In this document: piece by piece, positions 31,900-46,350 of the stretch
Numbering within the stretch: the stretch's first letter is position 1
How the letters are laid out: each line of letters begins with the position of its first letter
Origin: Isoetes taiwanensis
Lineage: Eukaryota > Streptophyta > Lycopodiopsida > Isoetales > Isoetaceae
Direction of reading: 5' to 3'
Length of the DNA stretch: 64,000 nt
Assembly: GCA_021234155.1 (NCBI GenBank)
Contig: JAJEKV010000005.1
Location: 992,001-1,056,000, forward strand
Notes under the pieces: generated by a model
What the model was told of the DNA's origin: nothing
Databases searched by the model: none
What the model saw: only the letters and a program-made list of their open reading frames with translations
Made by a program: the position numbers and the translations under genes

Positions 31900-34800
31900 G
31901 GTATCTAAGCCATTGAGCGACTCACGCATAATTATACAGAGAAGAAGAAGAAGACCGCAGAAAATCACCAAAAGAAAAAGGTGGTGATGACATTGGCAGA
32001 TCCTTTCTAAAGCTCACCACAGTCGACCAACAGACCAGATAAGATTGTTTTGTAAGGAGGCAAAAGATGGTTTCAGGGAATGAATTTCGGGACGCTATGC
32101 ACAAGTGAAGTCCCAGATACTATAGGTGCCTGGCTGATGTAAGCATCTTGACTTGAATGTGACAGAGATGAGAAAGACCTGGGGCTAGACGACGCTCGAG
32201 ACCATTTTAAGGTTTTAGACCAAGGCTTGTAAATAAGCTCTTATAAGAAGGGTAAGCCACCAAGGATAGGATGTCCTTCATGGAGGCCGCAGCCCATGTA
32301 AAGGATGTATCAGATAATGAAGTCGTACCGTAGGAGCCGAGTTTACAAAAGACTATCGGGGATGGGCATTATCCGAAATTGATTGCCGGACAACATAAGG
32401 CTCAGAATACACACTTAATATTCGGCCAAAGACTTCCTAAAGAATTGAAGCATTAGAGGAAAAAATGAGATCACATTTTGTCCTATTAAGGGATAACCAA
32501 AATGCTATGTCGCCTTTTTAAACTGGCCCGATAAGAGAAGAGCTCCGGTATGTCTCATTCCGATGTTATGTGGCAAACAGAATTAATGCGGTGCAAGTAA
32601 CCAATCAGAGTATCATTTTCATTATAACTTTTTGATCGAACCTCCCATTCAAAAACTTTTTGTAGCAATGGATTCGCCTTCACAAGATCTATCTTAGTGA
32701 TAATCCATTCATACATATTTATTTTCTGATATAAATAAATAAGAAATAAGCAAAAATCATATTTTTTAAGGTTAAATTCTGATATGACCATGTTGAAATA
32801 CATCATAACCATATATCATTGGAAAGATCTTTTCATTCCGCATCTAATGCAACAAACGCCGCAGAACATTTTGACAAGTGGATCAAAAGTTATGGGGGAA
32901 AAAAAAATGAAGAATGAAGTTGTTGGTCTTTGCATTAATTACGCGATTTAATAGAGGTAGCCATTCCATTGGGATTCTTATGGGGATGGGAAATGAGATC
33001 TCAATTTCCTCTAATGGCTAAAAATACAAAACATAAGGAGACTCTACCCCTAAGAGTCTTGGTGAGTTGAGAAGAAAAGTGATAGCCCTTGTGAAGAATT
33101 CTTAGAGAAAGGCGACACATCCGATGTTCGGTCATTGGGTACAAAGGTCTCTTGCAGTTCAACTCCGGCCTTAAAATATATCACTCTTTGTGTTGGAGCG
33201 GCGAGGGTGGGAGGAATGTGGGCATGAACGAGGAAGACTACGGTAGCTTCTTTACAATTTGTATGGATTGACAAGCTGAGGTCCTTCTATTGTCATCGTT
33301 TGTCCTTGGTGAGTCACATGCATGCCTTGCTCTGACTGCTCATGATCACGGGTGCCTCAAGGAAAGTTGACCAGGAGGGATGCCTAATATATGATGTGGG
33401 ATAATGAGCTGCGAACAGAACCGGAAGATGGCACATGTGATCTTTATTAAGATATCCATGCTGTCAGACCGAGGAATATGATATTGCTAAGGCCAAGGGT
33501 GACAATAAGCAGTGCATGGGAATGTTTCTTCTAGATGATCCGCACTTAAGAACTAGATTCTTTCATACGGATCGGGATCAGTCAGGAGCAGGGATGGTGA
33601 AGAGGATGAGGATCGGGACCCCCTCCTAAGTGGGAAATCAAGTCACAGACCTGAGCTAAGGAGAAGAGGGCCCACAACAAATAAATGGATTCCGTCCTTG
33701 GTACGCTTTCGTGCCAGTGTTGCTCAATTGATCCTAGCTTTCTTTGGAGCTTTCATGTTGGAGGAGGTTATATTGTGAGAGGCTCTTCTGGGTGCAAGAA
33801 GGGATACTGCCTTTGAGTGATAGGCAGGCCAAGGAACTTTCTTGAACCATTCCTCATGCATGTGCTTGCCAGTCTCCTAAAGGCCCTTAGCAACCTGGTC
33901 ATCGGCAATCAAAAGTCTCGTAGACTTGTCCAATTCGAAAAAGCAATGCCAGGTTGAAGTTCAAAGAAGAAGATACCCAGACTATTTTCTTTTAAAAAGA
34001 GGATAACATTGTTGTTGCAGACTCCTTTGAGGTATAAAATTCGGGGTTCCAATAAAGATTCTTTTCTACTCTTTCATCAAGGTATATATTTCTGAAGTTG
34101 GATCAACCGTCCACCTTGCAAGAAGAATCGTACGAATTGAGCAGGCAATAACTAATGATAAGAATAAAACGAACAACGTAGTACCATTGGGGAAAGAAGA
34201 AAACTCAGATTCATGCTTGCAGAAAAAGAAAGGACGCCTAAATAGAAAAGAAGAATCATGTTAAGGATGCACCCTATATCCACTGAAAATAACCCACCCT
34301 GTTAAAAGAGAATAGATGCTTTGTGACCGGTTATTCGCTAGCCTAAACCCGCCCCTGTACTGGGAAAGCCGCGCTACGAGGCAGACACCCATAACGGGTG
34401 AAGGAATATGCCAGCGGTCAACCTGATATTGTTGATTTAGCCATGAAGAAGAAGATTCCTGGGTTTGTGGCATATACACCCTATTTCAACAAAATTGTTA
34501 ACAAAACAATGATGTTGTGGAGGAGGTGGATTTATAAAACGATAAAACTACTATGCCTCCCAAAGAAAGAAAGAACATCTACTTTTTTGGCAAATAGGGA
34601 CATGAGTTTCTAAAGCAAAGAGTCCGGAATGCTTGAGCCATTGATGAAGGAAGGATGGATGGTTAATCCATACCTTTCCGTCTAAATATTGTAAGCATCC
34701 CATCCGGCCTGTCACCAGTGATATGGGATTCAAACTATTTGACAAATTTGTACACTAGAAAATAATAAAGTTAAGCCCTACAAACATGTTAGTAATTTTA

Positions 34801-35794
34801 TCGGCTTAAGTAATTTATTCAGATCATATAAAACTTCACGAAGCATCAAATCGAGAAATTCCAAATAATTAAAAAATTTCTACACCCAGAGATTATTGAA
34901 ATACAGCAAATGGAAAATTTAGTGATTAAGAAGGGTCTCGATAACTCACAAAGAAAGAATGATTTTAGTTACATGGATGGGCAGGAAAGCACATGATTGA
35001 GAGACTTTCAAAAAGGCATGAACAGTTTGAAGGATCCGCGTGAATTCAGAAGTATATTCACTCCCCATGGGACCACTAATGAGCATAAAACTAAGCAAAG
35101 GTATTTCATTACTCTTGAATTGATGATTACCTAGAGAGGTCAAGGCTTCTTTCTTAGAAGAAAATTAGGTTTTATATTTACATAAGATTTTGAAGTTGTT
35201 ATGTAAAGGATGACTCCAAAAAGGGATAAAAGTTGAGGTCGAATCGCAGGTGGTGAGCCTGTCATTTAAGGAGATAGTTTAAGAACATTAAGAGAGAAAG
35301 AACAAGACAATTACATGCAACACCCTAACAAATGAGAAAGGAAAAAGTAAGATCTATGTTGAAGCTAATCCGACTACCTAACTTTCGGTGGAATAAAGTG
35401 CACAAGCAAATGATGGCTATTCTAGACATCATCCTCCAAATTTTAATGACACAGCGAAAGACGAGTGGAGCAGACACATACAGGAATTCAAAGGTTTTGG
35501 TCGAGTGAAGTTTTCTCTCACAATGTGCCTAAGGAAGGTTAAAACTTTAGATGGGCCTGAGCAATCAAAATTGTTTAAAGCAGAATACAAGGGCACAGAT
35601 ATAACCATGAAAGACTGCAGATAGATGAACATATCCTAAGGGTATTCCTATCAGATGATTTCTTCATTGAGTTTGTGTTTTGAACCATTTAAGCTTCCTA
35701 ATATTCAGAATTGTCTGAAAGTTCAAGTCCAAGGATTTTGGTAATAACCCATTGAGAACCATGTTGGCAACCCCACAGGCCAAAGGACCACCAT
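31900..35794. other. Decayed sequence without recognisable gene
   Basis: No retrotransposon, transposase or host-gene signature was found on either strand. Protein-like patches on the plus strand (FMEAAAHVKDVSDNEVVP near 32280; IVDLAMKKKIPGFVAYTPYF near 34429; HIQEFKGFGRVKFSLTMCLRKVK near 35480) may be remains of a transposon gene, but no family is assigned. Confidence 0.4.
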
Positions 35795-36406
35795 ATGCCA
35801 CCACATTGGTTTCTCCAACACACACCTATATCTAAATATACAAACTCTTACTCTACCTCTAAATGCCTCATCAGATACCTACCGACCAGACAGCCAAACA
35901 GAGTCATCCCAGCACCAGCCCTCCACATCGATACGTGGTTTCATCACCTGATGAACGGGAAGAATGAAGGGTCATTTACCCGCCTTTCTCGTGGCCAATT
36001 TAAGCTGCAGAAACATACATGTCATGATACACATCAGCATTCACACGTGAACTATCTCGAAGGATGGCTCATCACATATCTCAAGATAGACAAAGACGCG
36101 ACATCACATGGGGAATCCACCGGCAGTCGCACTCTCATGAACGACCGACGCTTAGCCCCAGAGTTCATTGCGTATAATTCATGCGCGGATTTGGCTAGCA
36201 CGAACGGTTTAGTAGTCCACTCCATCCGCCTTCCGCAGGTTACGGCAGAGCAGGTTGAAAAGTGCCACCGAGTTCACGGATGCATAGCCAAAGGCTATTC
36301 CTGCTACTCCAGCTCCATAAAGGGATCACTCCTTCCGGTGAGATCTGCTACGCCTACTCATGATCGAGTCACGCCTTCTTGTCCACCTAACCTAATCGGA
36401 AAGTGA
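35795..36406 (+). other. 203-codon open frame, unrecognised
   Basis: The longest credible open frame on the plus strand between 31 and 45 kb. It is His/Ser/Thr-rich at the start (HWFLQHTPISKYTNSYSTS), then DTWFHHLMNGKNEGSFTR, EGWLITYLKIDKDATSHGE and RLPQVTAEQVEKCHRVHGC. It shows no recognised domain, signal peptide or membrane segment. Base composition here is more even than in the AT-rich flanks, which alone makes long frames likelier. It could be a fragment of a transposon gene or chance. Confidence 0.25.
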
Positions 36407-38200
36407 ACACACTCCACTCGCCTGTTTGCCTTGTCTGCATCTCGCGCCAGGACCAGTCACAATGACCCCTGGGAAATTTCACACCTGCAGGACTGCCCGA
36501 AGAGCCTGAACTCCCAGCCTGGCCCAGGCTCACCCACAAACTGTGTGGTTCTAGACAGCCTAATCTACAAAGCAAAGCAGAGAGGCCAACTGGTGGAGTT
36601 AATACACCTCGGCCAGCTTTAGGTCTCTACCCCTTCCTGTCATACACAAGGAGTTCACTTTGATGTCATCCATATACATCATTGCAGAACCAAAGAACTA
36701 GACTAATCTATATCAGCAGAGCTAGTTCTTTAGTTAGAGTCCGGTATCCGTGATCTAAAGAGTCATATGGGAATAGAATAGAAGAGAATAGAATAGAAGA
36801 ATAGAATGATTTTAGGCCCATCTTTGCACCAATCGGCCTATGGACCCAAATGAAAGAGAGAGCAGCAAACATACCTACAGGATTAAAACTCAAAGCCTAA
36901 AGGTTTTCAGGGAAAACTCAGAAGATGGAAAATGTGGTTGCATAGCTTCACACATCACCCGAGGATTAACTAACACTATGCATCCCATAGCCCGGAGGTA
37001 CATCCTGAAACCAAATCGACGCCGTAGAGTCAATAATAATTGATGCAACCGGCCATGCACTAGTAACTCCAACAATGCCATCTTGAAGGCAAATGGCCAT
37101 GAATGAGGTACAGAGCATAGAAAGACATATGAAGAGATTGAGGATTACGATGGGAGAAGGAAAAGACAGAGAATCAAATTATAAGGATAGGGATGAGGTG
37201 ACGCATAACGACGAATATGACAGGACCCAGAATATCAAAAATGATCTGATCGTCAAGATGAAGATCACACCGGTGAATGCGAATGAGATTAAAGACGAAG
37301 AATGTGGAAGATTAATTTATCGCCCATCAAACTTTACTTTTATCTTCATTTAATCTATTGTTAGACTGAGTAAATATCGAACTATATTCTAAGAGCCAAG
37401 GAGAAAAGGAGGACCATTTGGATAAAGATGATCATGACAAAGAGGAGAGACATTCGCTGGATGAGGCAATGCAGAAGCAGTATGCCGAAAATTGTCATAA
37501 AAGGTTATGATGATATTAGCTTCATCAAGGTATCGGTAAACTTATTGCCTCATGCATTGAAAATACAAGAAGATCGCGATCATTGTTGGTTTCTAGCATT
37601 TTACATCTATTTTCAACAATGTATTATGAATTTGAAGGTCATGTTCATTGTTTTTAAAGAACTGCATTGTCAACAATAAAAGAATGGTATGTTTTAAAGC
37701 AAGTGAGAGGAAGAGAACTGCTTCGTATAGATGCCGATACCGACACTCCAAGCACAACAACCTCAAGGTAACCGCACCCCTACTGGGGACAAACCTACCA
37801 TCACCATTCATGCTAACACTCAAGAAGTTCCGCCAAATGGCAAACTTCCGCCTACCAATCCTGAACACCGTAGAAAGCTTTTGAAATAGTTTGTACTCGA
37901 GTCGAGAATCGTAGAGACTACAGTCAGCCAATCCCCTCTCGAAGACTACACAACTGCTGTTTAAATCACTCAACCAGCCATTATTACGCAGGCTTGTAAG
38001 GCTTGTTTCGGTGCAGAAAGCACAACACTGTGATATTATACAAAGAACCGCCGGCTAGTCAATCTCACTTAAATGTGAGCCCTCAACCCAATCCCAGTAC
38101 CGCAAGTGAGGGGCATAAAACTGCATAATGCCCACGCTTCACGATGAAGGCTACAACAAGGGCGAGAGGCTCAAGCACCGTTTAAACTGGACGCATAAGG
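36407..38200. other. Decayed sequence; small GAATA microsatellite
   Basis: No gene is recognised. A GAATA/GAGAATAGAATAGAA microsatellite lies at about 36770-36808. Patches such as LTNTMHPIARRYILKPNRRRR (about 36967-37029) look protein-like but match no family. Confidence 0.4.
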
Positions 38201-38392
38201 GTGATTCACCTGGAGCATAGCTGGGTGGCACCACTGCCACAGAGCACTTTAATCTTCGTGGGAAGTGAGTTCGCGTTCACATTCCAAACCGAAATATCGA
38301 GAACTCTGAAGCCGCATAGACCACTTGCTCATAGCGCAGGGTTGCGAATAGCCAGCACTGCAACAAGACCGCATGTCGTAAGCAGTTATTGG

Positions 38393-38911
38393 TCAGCCGA
38401 TCCTGGGAGCGAACCTTTCCAAACCCGCATCACCACATCCCGAGGGACTATAGGTAAGGTAGTAGTTAACACCACCTGTTCCCGCAGACAGCCCACACCG
38501 CCTCAAAGTGAGCCTCGAAGAACCCCAGGTTAACCCACCACCCCAATACCAATCCTCCGGGTGAGCAAGGAGCTCGCCCAACGGCCTCAAGGCCCCAGCA
38601 TGCACGGTGCTCAACATGCTAGGGCAAGGAACTCCACAAGAAAGGAGAAGAGTGGTGATGTCCCAGGCATAATCTAGCCGAAGTATACGCACATGATACC
38701 AAGCCCCGAACACCGTGATAAAGGATGCATGTGAAAGGCTCTGAGACCATACAATGCCTGTGGCAACTCTATATGCAAAGATTAAATTTCTTCCCAAATG
38801 CCACACAATGGTGAAGAGATCCCAACAACACACAAGACCAGAGAAGGCTCCATCCCCTAATGCTCCAAACAAAGTGGGAGACCAACACCTTACTATAAAG
38901 GCCAAATCCAC
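38393..38911 (-). other. 172-codon open frame, minus strand, unrecognised
   Basis: Hydrophobic and Trp-rich: MDLAFIVRCWSPTLFG, CCWDLFTIVWHLGRN, FGAWYHVRILRLDYAW, PLGELLAHPEDWYWGGG. No domain is recognised. The surrounding 38040-38950 is more GC-rich than its flanks and has open stretches on both strands. This could be part of a retroelement, but no enzymatic motif is visible. Confidence 0.25.
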
Positions 38912-38949
38912 GGCTTATGTTCTATGGTTTTGTAAGATCTTTAAGTAAT

Positions 38950-41900
38950 ACAGGATTTTTACTCTGTTTGTATTGTGATACCCCTTCAAAGCATGAGCAT
39001 AACACGATGTGTATACATTAGTGGAGGGGACATGGCTAAGTCATTATATATAACTTAGCTAAACCTAGGTATAGAACTATTTCAGACAAGTATTCATCTC
39101 TATGGTGACCCACCACACCTGATCATCTCATTATTTACATGCATGTCATGTCAGTTCTAACCTACTAAGGTACAAACCTAGATCTGAAATACCTTTTGGC
39201 CCACCGTTTCTGACTCGCCGCGTCCGGTAACTCATTTCAGGATCGCTTGTTGTTGCAAAGACAACTTAGCGCTTGCTGAAGCCAGGCGACTATGATGATG
39301 ATGATGCCAGTTGTTTGGAATGCCACAACATCGCGATACATGATGACAGAGAACGCACGACCAGAATTTCTAGGATGCTGGAGAACATGGAATCATAACC
39401 CCAAATGATGCGGGTTGACAATATAAGGGGTGACATAATAGGGCTTAGAAGCCACAAGATGGTTAACGGCTATTACAAGGAGTAAATGGACGGACTCATC
39501 AATAAAGGTCACGTTCTGTATGGTGAATTGTATACGCCAGCTGCATATGGGTCGATATTAAAATTCTGCCATAGACGTGAGAAACTCTTACTGAAGAAGA
39601 GAAGGAATGAGGACCCCATAATGAAGATATTTAGTAACTGATAGAGGTTATATTCAACATGAAGGGTGGTTCCTTTGCTAATAGGCAAAGATAGACTTGG
39701 CGCTTTGAAAGGCAAAGAAGAGTCAAAACTTCAAAGATTGGCGCATGGCTTTAGAAGAAGACTTCATGCCCCAGGAAGACAACATGGTGAATCAATTCAC
39801 CAAGAACTTTTAATGGATAGATAGATAGATACTTTTATCACACATTGGCTATTGGCCCATGAGGACATATGATTCTAATTCCAGAGACTTGAACACAAGA
39901 TCTCTAATAGAGGAGACCATTCGGAGAGGTCTTTGCGGTACTATCCTTGGGATATTCACATAATCCCTAAAATATGTAAGTCAAGTAAACTTATGATGTT
40001 TGAAGCACCAAAAGCAATGTTTAAAACATTGCGCCCTAATTACATCTAGATACCCTAGAAGGATGAGGATTTGAATAACAGCCGGTTGAGGCTATTGTAA
40101 TGTAATGGAGAATAACTCCAAAAGAGATAGATCGCCACACCCGGCTGCATATGGCATGATAGTAATCACTACCATAAAGTGGAACTTTGGCACAAAATAC
40201 TAAAGTTTGTACCCTCAGATAATTTAGAGACGAGAATAGAGAATGAGAATGATTTTTATCGGCCCACCGAAAGCTAACGCCTTATGGGGACCTATAATGA
40301 GTCAAGAATAAACTTATTATCACCGTTAGAAAACCCTCACTAAGGTTTCAGGAAAACCGTATGAATAAGAACGATGTCAACCCACAAGTATACACGTATA
40401 TATATATACGCCAGGTGGCGCCCGAGACATAGCTTATCTCATGATGTCTATGGGTACTCCTTTGAAGGTATGGGATCCTAAAGACTGTGACGATGCGGTA
40501 TGTCAATGTCATATGTAATGAAGGTTGTGGCCCCGACTAACTTCAAAGATAGCCCGAATTTGATCATATGTCAACCCTTGGAAGGGCATGACTATCCGAA
40601 GACCGTATCAGGCAAAGATGATGAAATCGCCCGCGTACTACCCAACGCATCCGCCTGCCTCTAATTCAAGATGCCGATGTGCTGCCCCCATAATGGGGCA
40701 ATGAGTCTCCGCTTTTTCATAAAGGCAGCACGCCAGGCAATAGCGCCTCGCTCAATGTGGACTTATGTGCTCGGTAGTGTGTCGCTTTCACGGTTCAAAG
40801 GGCATTGGCAATCCCAAAGCTGATGAGGAAGCAACAAGATACGCTCAAGCTTGCGCTATCTACCGCTTGCACATGTATGCACCTGTTCCCGCATATTCCA
40901 TCTAGCCAACCATTGAGCTCTTTTCTCCAACAGCTCGCTTGAGGCGCCACGCCCCATTGCCATGATATAGTTAGTCGTTAGGGAATACACGCACCATACT
41001 AGACCAATCAAATAGACAATGTGATGATCAAGGGTCACCAAGAGGTAAGAATCTCACTGCAAGAGATATGGATCATGGACTTCACCCCAGTGCTCAGACA
41101 AGAAGAGTCTCCTGACCGCCCAAGTCATTCCAAGCAGCAAGATACCACCGGACCCCCACGGCTTCCAATTCCCCACATAAAAAGGATGCGTTCACTAAGA
41201 CTCCGGAACAAAGGATCATACCCAATCACAACTATTACTTTGCATTGCATATAGTGCCTTCCAACAATACCAGAGTCGCATAGATGTGGTTCCAAAGACA
41301 GGCAGAAGGAAACCCACTCCCAACATTTGGGTATGTAGATGCAACTTCAGCATTCGCCCCTCAGAGTTTAAGGAGGGGACCCTATCGACGGAAGATGATA
41401 TGAAAACCTACCTTAGTTCTAGTTTTGCCGACGCCAAGATATCGCGCCACACGTGCCCAGGCACCTGATGTCGTATCGCTCATCAGTAAGTTAGGAGGTC
41501 CATCATCGCGATAGTTAACTGTCTTCGATGATCTCGATAGAGAAGCAGAGTCGGTGAGCTCCAGGCCCCTGGCTATCGCCAGCGTTTAACCGACAATGTA
41601 AAGCCTAAACAATGTTAGAGAGTGGCATCCCCGACGAGCCCCGGAGCAAGTACTATCAAATGGTTGGTTTGTTCACCGCAAACCGACCAGCATTTTTCAT
41701 ATACCATACACCGCGATTCTCGCGAAATCTACGTGAACCCCGCCATCGAAAAAGCGCGTTTTTCCCCTTGAGGCACAGCAGGTCAAACGCCTTTCGCCAA
41801 AATCCACAAAGCAAATAATATAGATCCCCGACGGCGGTTCCTCGCCAGTTTCAATCGTAGTTCGCGAACGCAGATGAAGTCACGGTTGAGTGCTCGGTCT

Positions 41901-42300
41901 AATCTCCGCCGATGAGGCCCGACTGCCGCTTCTCTCGCCAGCCTCGCTGGACCGGGCCGCCGAAAATCCCGCCAGCAGCGGTAAAACACCAACCCACTAT
42001 GATTGTTCGTAATTGGTCGGATAAGCCACCAGATAGATGGGAACAACTTCGCTATTGGTCCATCGCAATGGTGTTTTCTCGTAATGCTTTGTTGAACAGC
42101 ATGGCCAAAGATCAGAGTTATGGACGACTTCACTTCGCGATACCATCCAGTCCGGGCTTTCCATTGGCAAGACGCCAGAAGCCTTGTTCCACGCCCCGAC
42201 CGTGATTTCAGTAATCGGGCCTTCTTGGCAAGGGTAATGATGTGCACCGGTGGGTCGAGAAGTCACAGGTATTTATCATAACGCTTCGGGAGTGATATTC
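38950..42300. other. Decayed sequence with scattered short frames
   Basis: No recognised gene. A protein-like patch NGYYKE, GLINKGHVLYGELYTPAAYG (39460-39550) and a 154-codon minus frame (41783-42247, Arg-rich) are the only open stretches of note; neither matches a family I know. Confidence 0.4.
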
Positions 42301-45300
42301 CCTCGCGGGTCGCATCGCTTCTGAACCCAGAGTGCGGGATTGTTAGTTCTAGCACAAGCACTCACAGGTTATAGAGTATGCACCCGAGTCGGGAAGTGAT
42401 TCTAAAGAAACACCACCAATGAGAGAAGTAGTGAAGGGTGATAGATTAAAGCTAAAGCCATGGTTCAGAGGTGCGCCGCGATGGTACCCCTAGTTGGTTG
42501 GTGAAGAAAGATCCTTTCAGAAATGAAATGAGTCAAGGCTTGTATATAGATGAGAAATAACGTTAATTACTATGTCGATAAAATATTACTTAACCTACTA
42601 TAACGTCAATAAGGTCTAATATAAGGTATATGGGATTCTAGTAGTATAGATTGAATCATGCAAGCCCTTTTCGGGCATATTGTTATCACATGCTTACCAA
42701 AGGAAGAAATATTTAAAAGCCATGGCCTGAGGAATGTCGATAATCGACATTATTATCGCTATTTCAAAAGAATATCCAAGGGCGAATAGCGGATTGTGAA
42801 TCCAACTTGGCTGTTCTATCTACCCGGAATTTCTTTTCCATCGCCGGACGAACGCTCATTTATGGTCATGGTGACATTTCACATTAATGGTGAAGAACTC
42901 CTGTGGTATTCCTACTCCCACCATGGTTGCAATAAGTCCGGCGGAGTGGTTACCAACGTAGCAGTCAGTTGGTTTAAAGGGAAGAGTGATGGTGGATGAG
43001 TCTTCAGAGAAACAAAGGATACGTATTCTAAGTAAGTATAACACGGTGACTATTATTCATTTTAAAAGGAGGCTTACCCCTCATATAAAGCATTTGGTCG
43101 GTAGCCGAGGTCAAGGGTTCAAGACTCCATGGTACTCCTTATAAGGGCTATCCCAAGTAGTCCACAGTACGACGAGGCCTGCCGCATGGTGATTTAGTCG
43201 CCATGGAGGAAGTTCCTTGGCTCTCTACACAGCTGAGTATCAGATGATTCTCGGGAGCTGCCACAAGCAAGTGCCCCCGAGCATAAATGCATCGAAGAAG
43301 TGGAAGTTACCCCAAACACCTGCTAGGTGATGGAGACACTCAAGGGCTAGCCATCCTAACGCACCCTTGGAGATTCCTCAAGAGATCATTTGAAATTAGC
43401 ATCTCCAGATGAGTTAGAATCTTGTATCTCTAGCAGAGCCATTCTAGAACCTCTAGCAGGAATGTTTCACTCATACCGAGCATCAACTCGATCAGTCTTC
43501 TCCTATTATATTTCCACCCAACGCTAAATATTGTAAGATAAGTTTATGGGTGGTCGCCATGGTAGAATTGATCAATTTCTCCCCGGTGATCTACCCCCAC
43601 CTTGGCACAGTTCGAGTGAAACTTGGCGATATGGCCGTGAACTCTTTTGCTATAGCATCGACGCCAATCAAATTAGCAAGGCCTCGATGATTGTAGTTCA
43701 AGTCTCTCGATTAACAAAACAAAAGTAAAACTACAAAGCATGCTACACTAAATATATAAATAAGTTTTTTTTTCATTATATGCAACAGACATTGAGTAGG
43801 AGTTGAATAGTGCAACGCACCAAAAAATCGCATCAGCGCTCTTAGAAACTATACGAACCAGGAATTTTGGGTTCTGAATATGCAGTGGCGCCATTAACCG
43901 CGCAAAGTTCGCAGTGATCTTGGCCTCCACAGATACTTCCACACGGGACTTATTAACAGAGGATTCTGGAGCGCGGTCTCACAAAACGGTTTTGTTTACA
44001 TGATATTATTCATTCTGCATCCTTTCACTGAATGTACCTGAATCGAATTTCTTTACTGATCACATGACTACAATCCCCACTCCTACTTACTGGAATATTT
44101 CAAAGCGGCTCATACTGGAATTCGCAGGATCTCAGCCAGCACTTTTCACCATGAGAGCTCTACTTCTTACCTGAGAGGCATCAAAACGATCTTTAAATCC
44201 AGTCTGCCGCTTTTCCATTCTGCTTTCGCGAATTTGAGTTATGAAAAACCATTTTGCTCTTTCAATTCAGGAATAGTTAGATTGATTTTATGGTATTTCT
44301 GCTTCATCTCTAGCTTCTGATCGTCAGATGATTACATTTTTTGAGACGGATGCCGCGCAATAATAGACCAGAGTTGAGTGCCGAGCTTCGGGTCGCTGCG
44401 TTAGCCAGAAACAGGGGAAACAGGTGCTATCAAAGCCTTGCCAAAGAGCCATGACACGAAAATGGAGAAGCAAATTGCATGAGTCATCCTAAAAATAGTT
44501 CAGCTTTATAAGATGTTAGCAAGCAAGTATAGTGTATATTGCTTCTGGAAGGAGCTCTTTGACAAACTGTTGAGCAGAAAGCCGTCCAGATGGCGAAGAT
44601 GCCAACTGCTTATCCATACAGCACAGTATTGGTATAGCTATGGGGTGTACCACGGCAAGAAGAACTGGTTGTTAGATTCAAAAAGTGCGAAAGACTTGTC
44701 TTCGGTGTTTTCAGCATTAATTAGACTTGATGGTTTGCGTCTGGTTATGTAGCCTAGACGTATACGAGCTGGGATATTCTGGTGCCAATGCAGACCTTGC
44801 TTTTGGTGTCATTCCTTTGTCTAAGAGCAGGTATTTTAATCTTCTATGTCAGTAGCATAGCAGAGTTGTTAAGGAAATAGCTATCCAGATCATTATTTCA
44901 CCTAATGGATTCTAAATAGGCAGCTGCCATCTGATTAACTAGATGTTGCAGCCTGATTCAATGCAGTGGATTGCACAAATCAGATCCTTGGTCTAACGAA
45001 GACTATACCCCAAATTCCTTGCCTACTGAATTTATACGTCTGCAAGATCTGGAACATGTTGAAGATGATATGGTGAGGAATCACATCTTGTAAATATAAT
45101 CCACAAGTAGCTTTCATCAACGCCTTTGAATTTTACTATTCTTCCAGGAGAAAAACCTGGAAGAGGTTAGATACACTTATGTTTTCCCCTGTTGAAAAAA
45201 TTATCTTCAACATTTAGAGAAACCGTGGAAGAAGCCCCTTTGGTTTTGTAATTTCAAGGAGAAGTCTTTCTACATTGTGGAGTTGAAAGTTTCAGGAGGA

Positions 45301-45700
45301 GACATTGCCGCATAAAATCCTTCACAAGCTTCAGCCGCAAATGCATATTCCAGAATTGGGCAGTCTAGCATTTGTAGCCTGCTTATTCCTTATAACTTAA
45401 TTGTAACATGTTGTCGTGTTATTCATACTTTAAGAAAACTGATGTAAAACATTTGCACAGGAAATTGAACAAATTTTACACGCGTGATACGATAATATCA
45501 GCTGAAAGAGGGCAGATACCGACATAATCCGCTGGTTTTAATGATGGGCAAAAACAAAAAAAACCATGCTTTCCTCCGGCGAATGCAGGAACATATAAAA
45601 TATCGCATATGCTAATAGTAGACAGATTCCGGTCATTAATCTGTTATGATGTGGGACTATTTGTCCTGGTCAAATATTCTCTACATTGTGGCCTCCGCGA
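42301..45700. other. Decayed sequence; intron/UTR-like part at 43980-45480
   Basis: No coding domain is recognised; the frame at 44513-44752 (79 codons) is isolated. The stretch 43980-45480 has the T-rich, even composition of plant intron or 3' UTR sequence, and could be a captured or relic host gene fragment. Confidence 0.35.
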
Positions 45701-45719
45701 TACTTTTACCTTGATTCGG

Positions 45720-46350
45720 TGATCCTGACAGGCTCACCGGCCTCCGATCCCGTGTCCCCATCAGGTCCGCCGACCCGCTTCGAGGGCAGACGCTGCCGGG
45801 GCCTGCACTATCCCCGCCGTCCAAAACCCTCATAATCGTGGGCCGCCCAAGGCCAGATCCTCGGCCCGATCATCCACGCTGATCCTCCTCCGGATCCCCA
45901 CTTGCCGATGACATTGCGACCATGGACGATATCCGCCAGGTGATCCCTTCCTCCGGATCTCGGCACCGGACGCCGGATCCTTCTCCGGATCACCTCGGCT
46001 GAGCGAGGACGCACGACGCCAGTTCCGCCGAGGTGATCTCCTCCCTTCCTCGGGATCTCGGCACCCTGTGACGGATCCTCCTCGATCACTCACCGTATCG
46101 ATAACGGCGACGCGATCCGCCAGGACCCTCTCCGGATCCTCTCGTACGGGATTAGCGGATCCTCCTCCGGATCACCGGCCAGGCTGAGCAATCTACAAGG
46201 GACTTTATCGCCAGTCAGGGTTGCACCTACGCACTTGATTCACAGGTATCTCTTTCCGATCTCTCGCGGTACCCTTTGACGATTCTCCTCCGTGATCACT
46301 TAATGAGCTGAGCACCATGGATGCACATCTACGAGGTGACTTCTCCTCGA
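45720..46350. repeat. GATCC-type palindrome array 1 (CCTCC centre)
   Basis: Repeated GTGATCC/GGATCAC half-sites around a C/T-rich centre: GATCCTCCTCCGGATC (45882 and 46159 regions), GATCCCTTCCTCCGGATC (45941), GGATCCTTCTCCGGATCACC (45975). Overlapping Arg/Gly-rich minus-strand frames are composition artefacts. From 46350 to 47180 no gene is recognised. Confidence 0.75.

Noticed and set aside
45808-46093. Arg/Gly-rich minus-strand frames near 46 kb
   Set aside because: They consist of the GATCC palindrome array and overlap each other in two frames.
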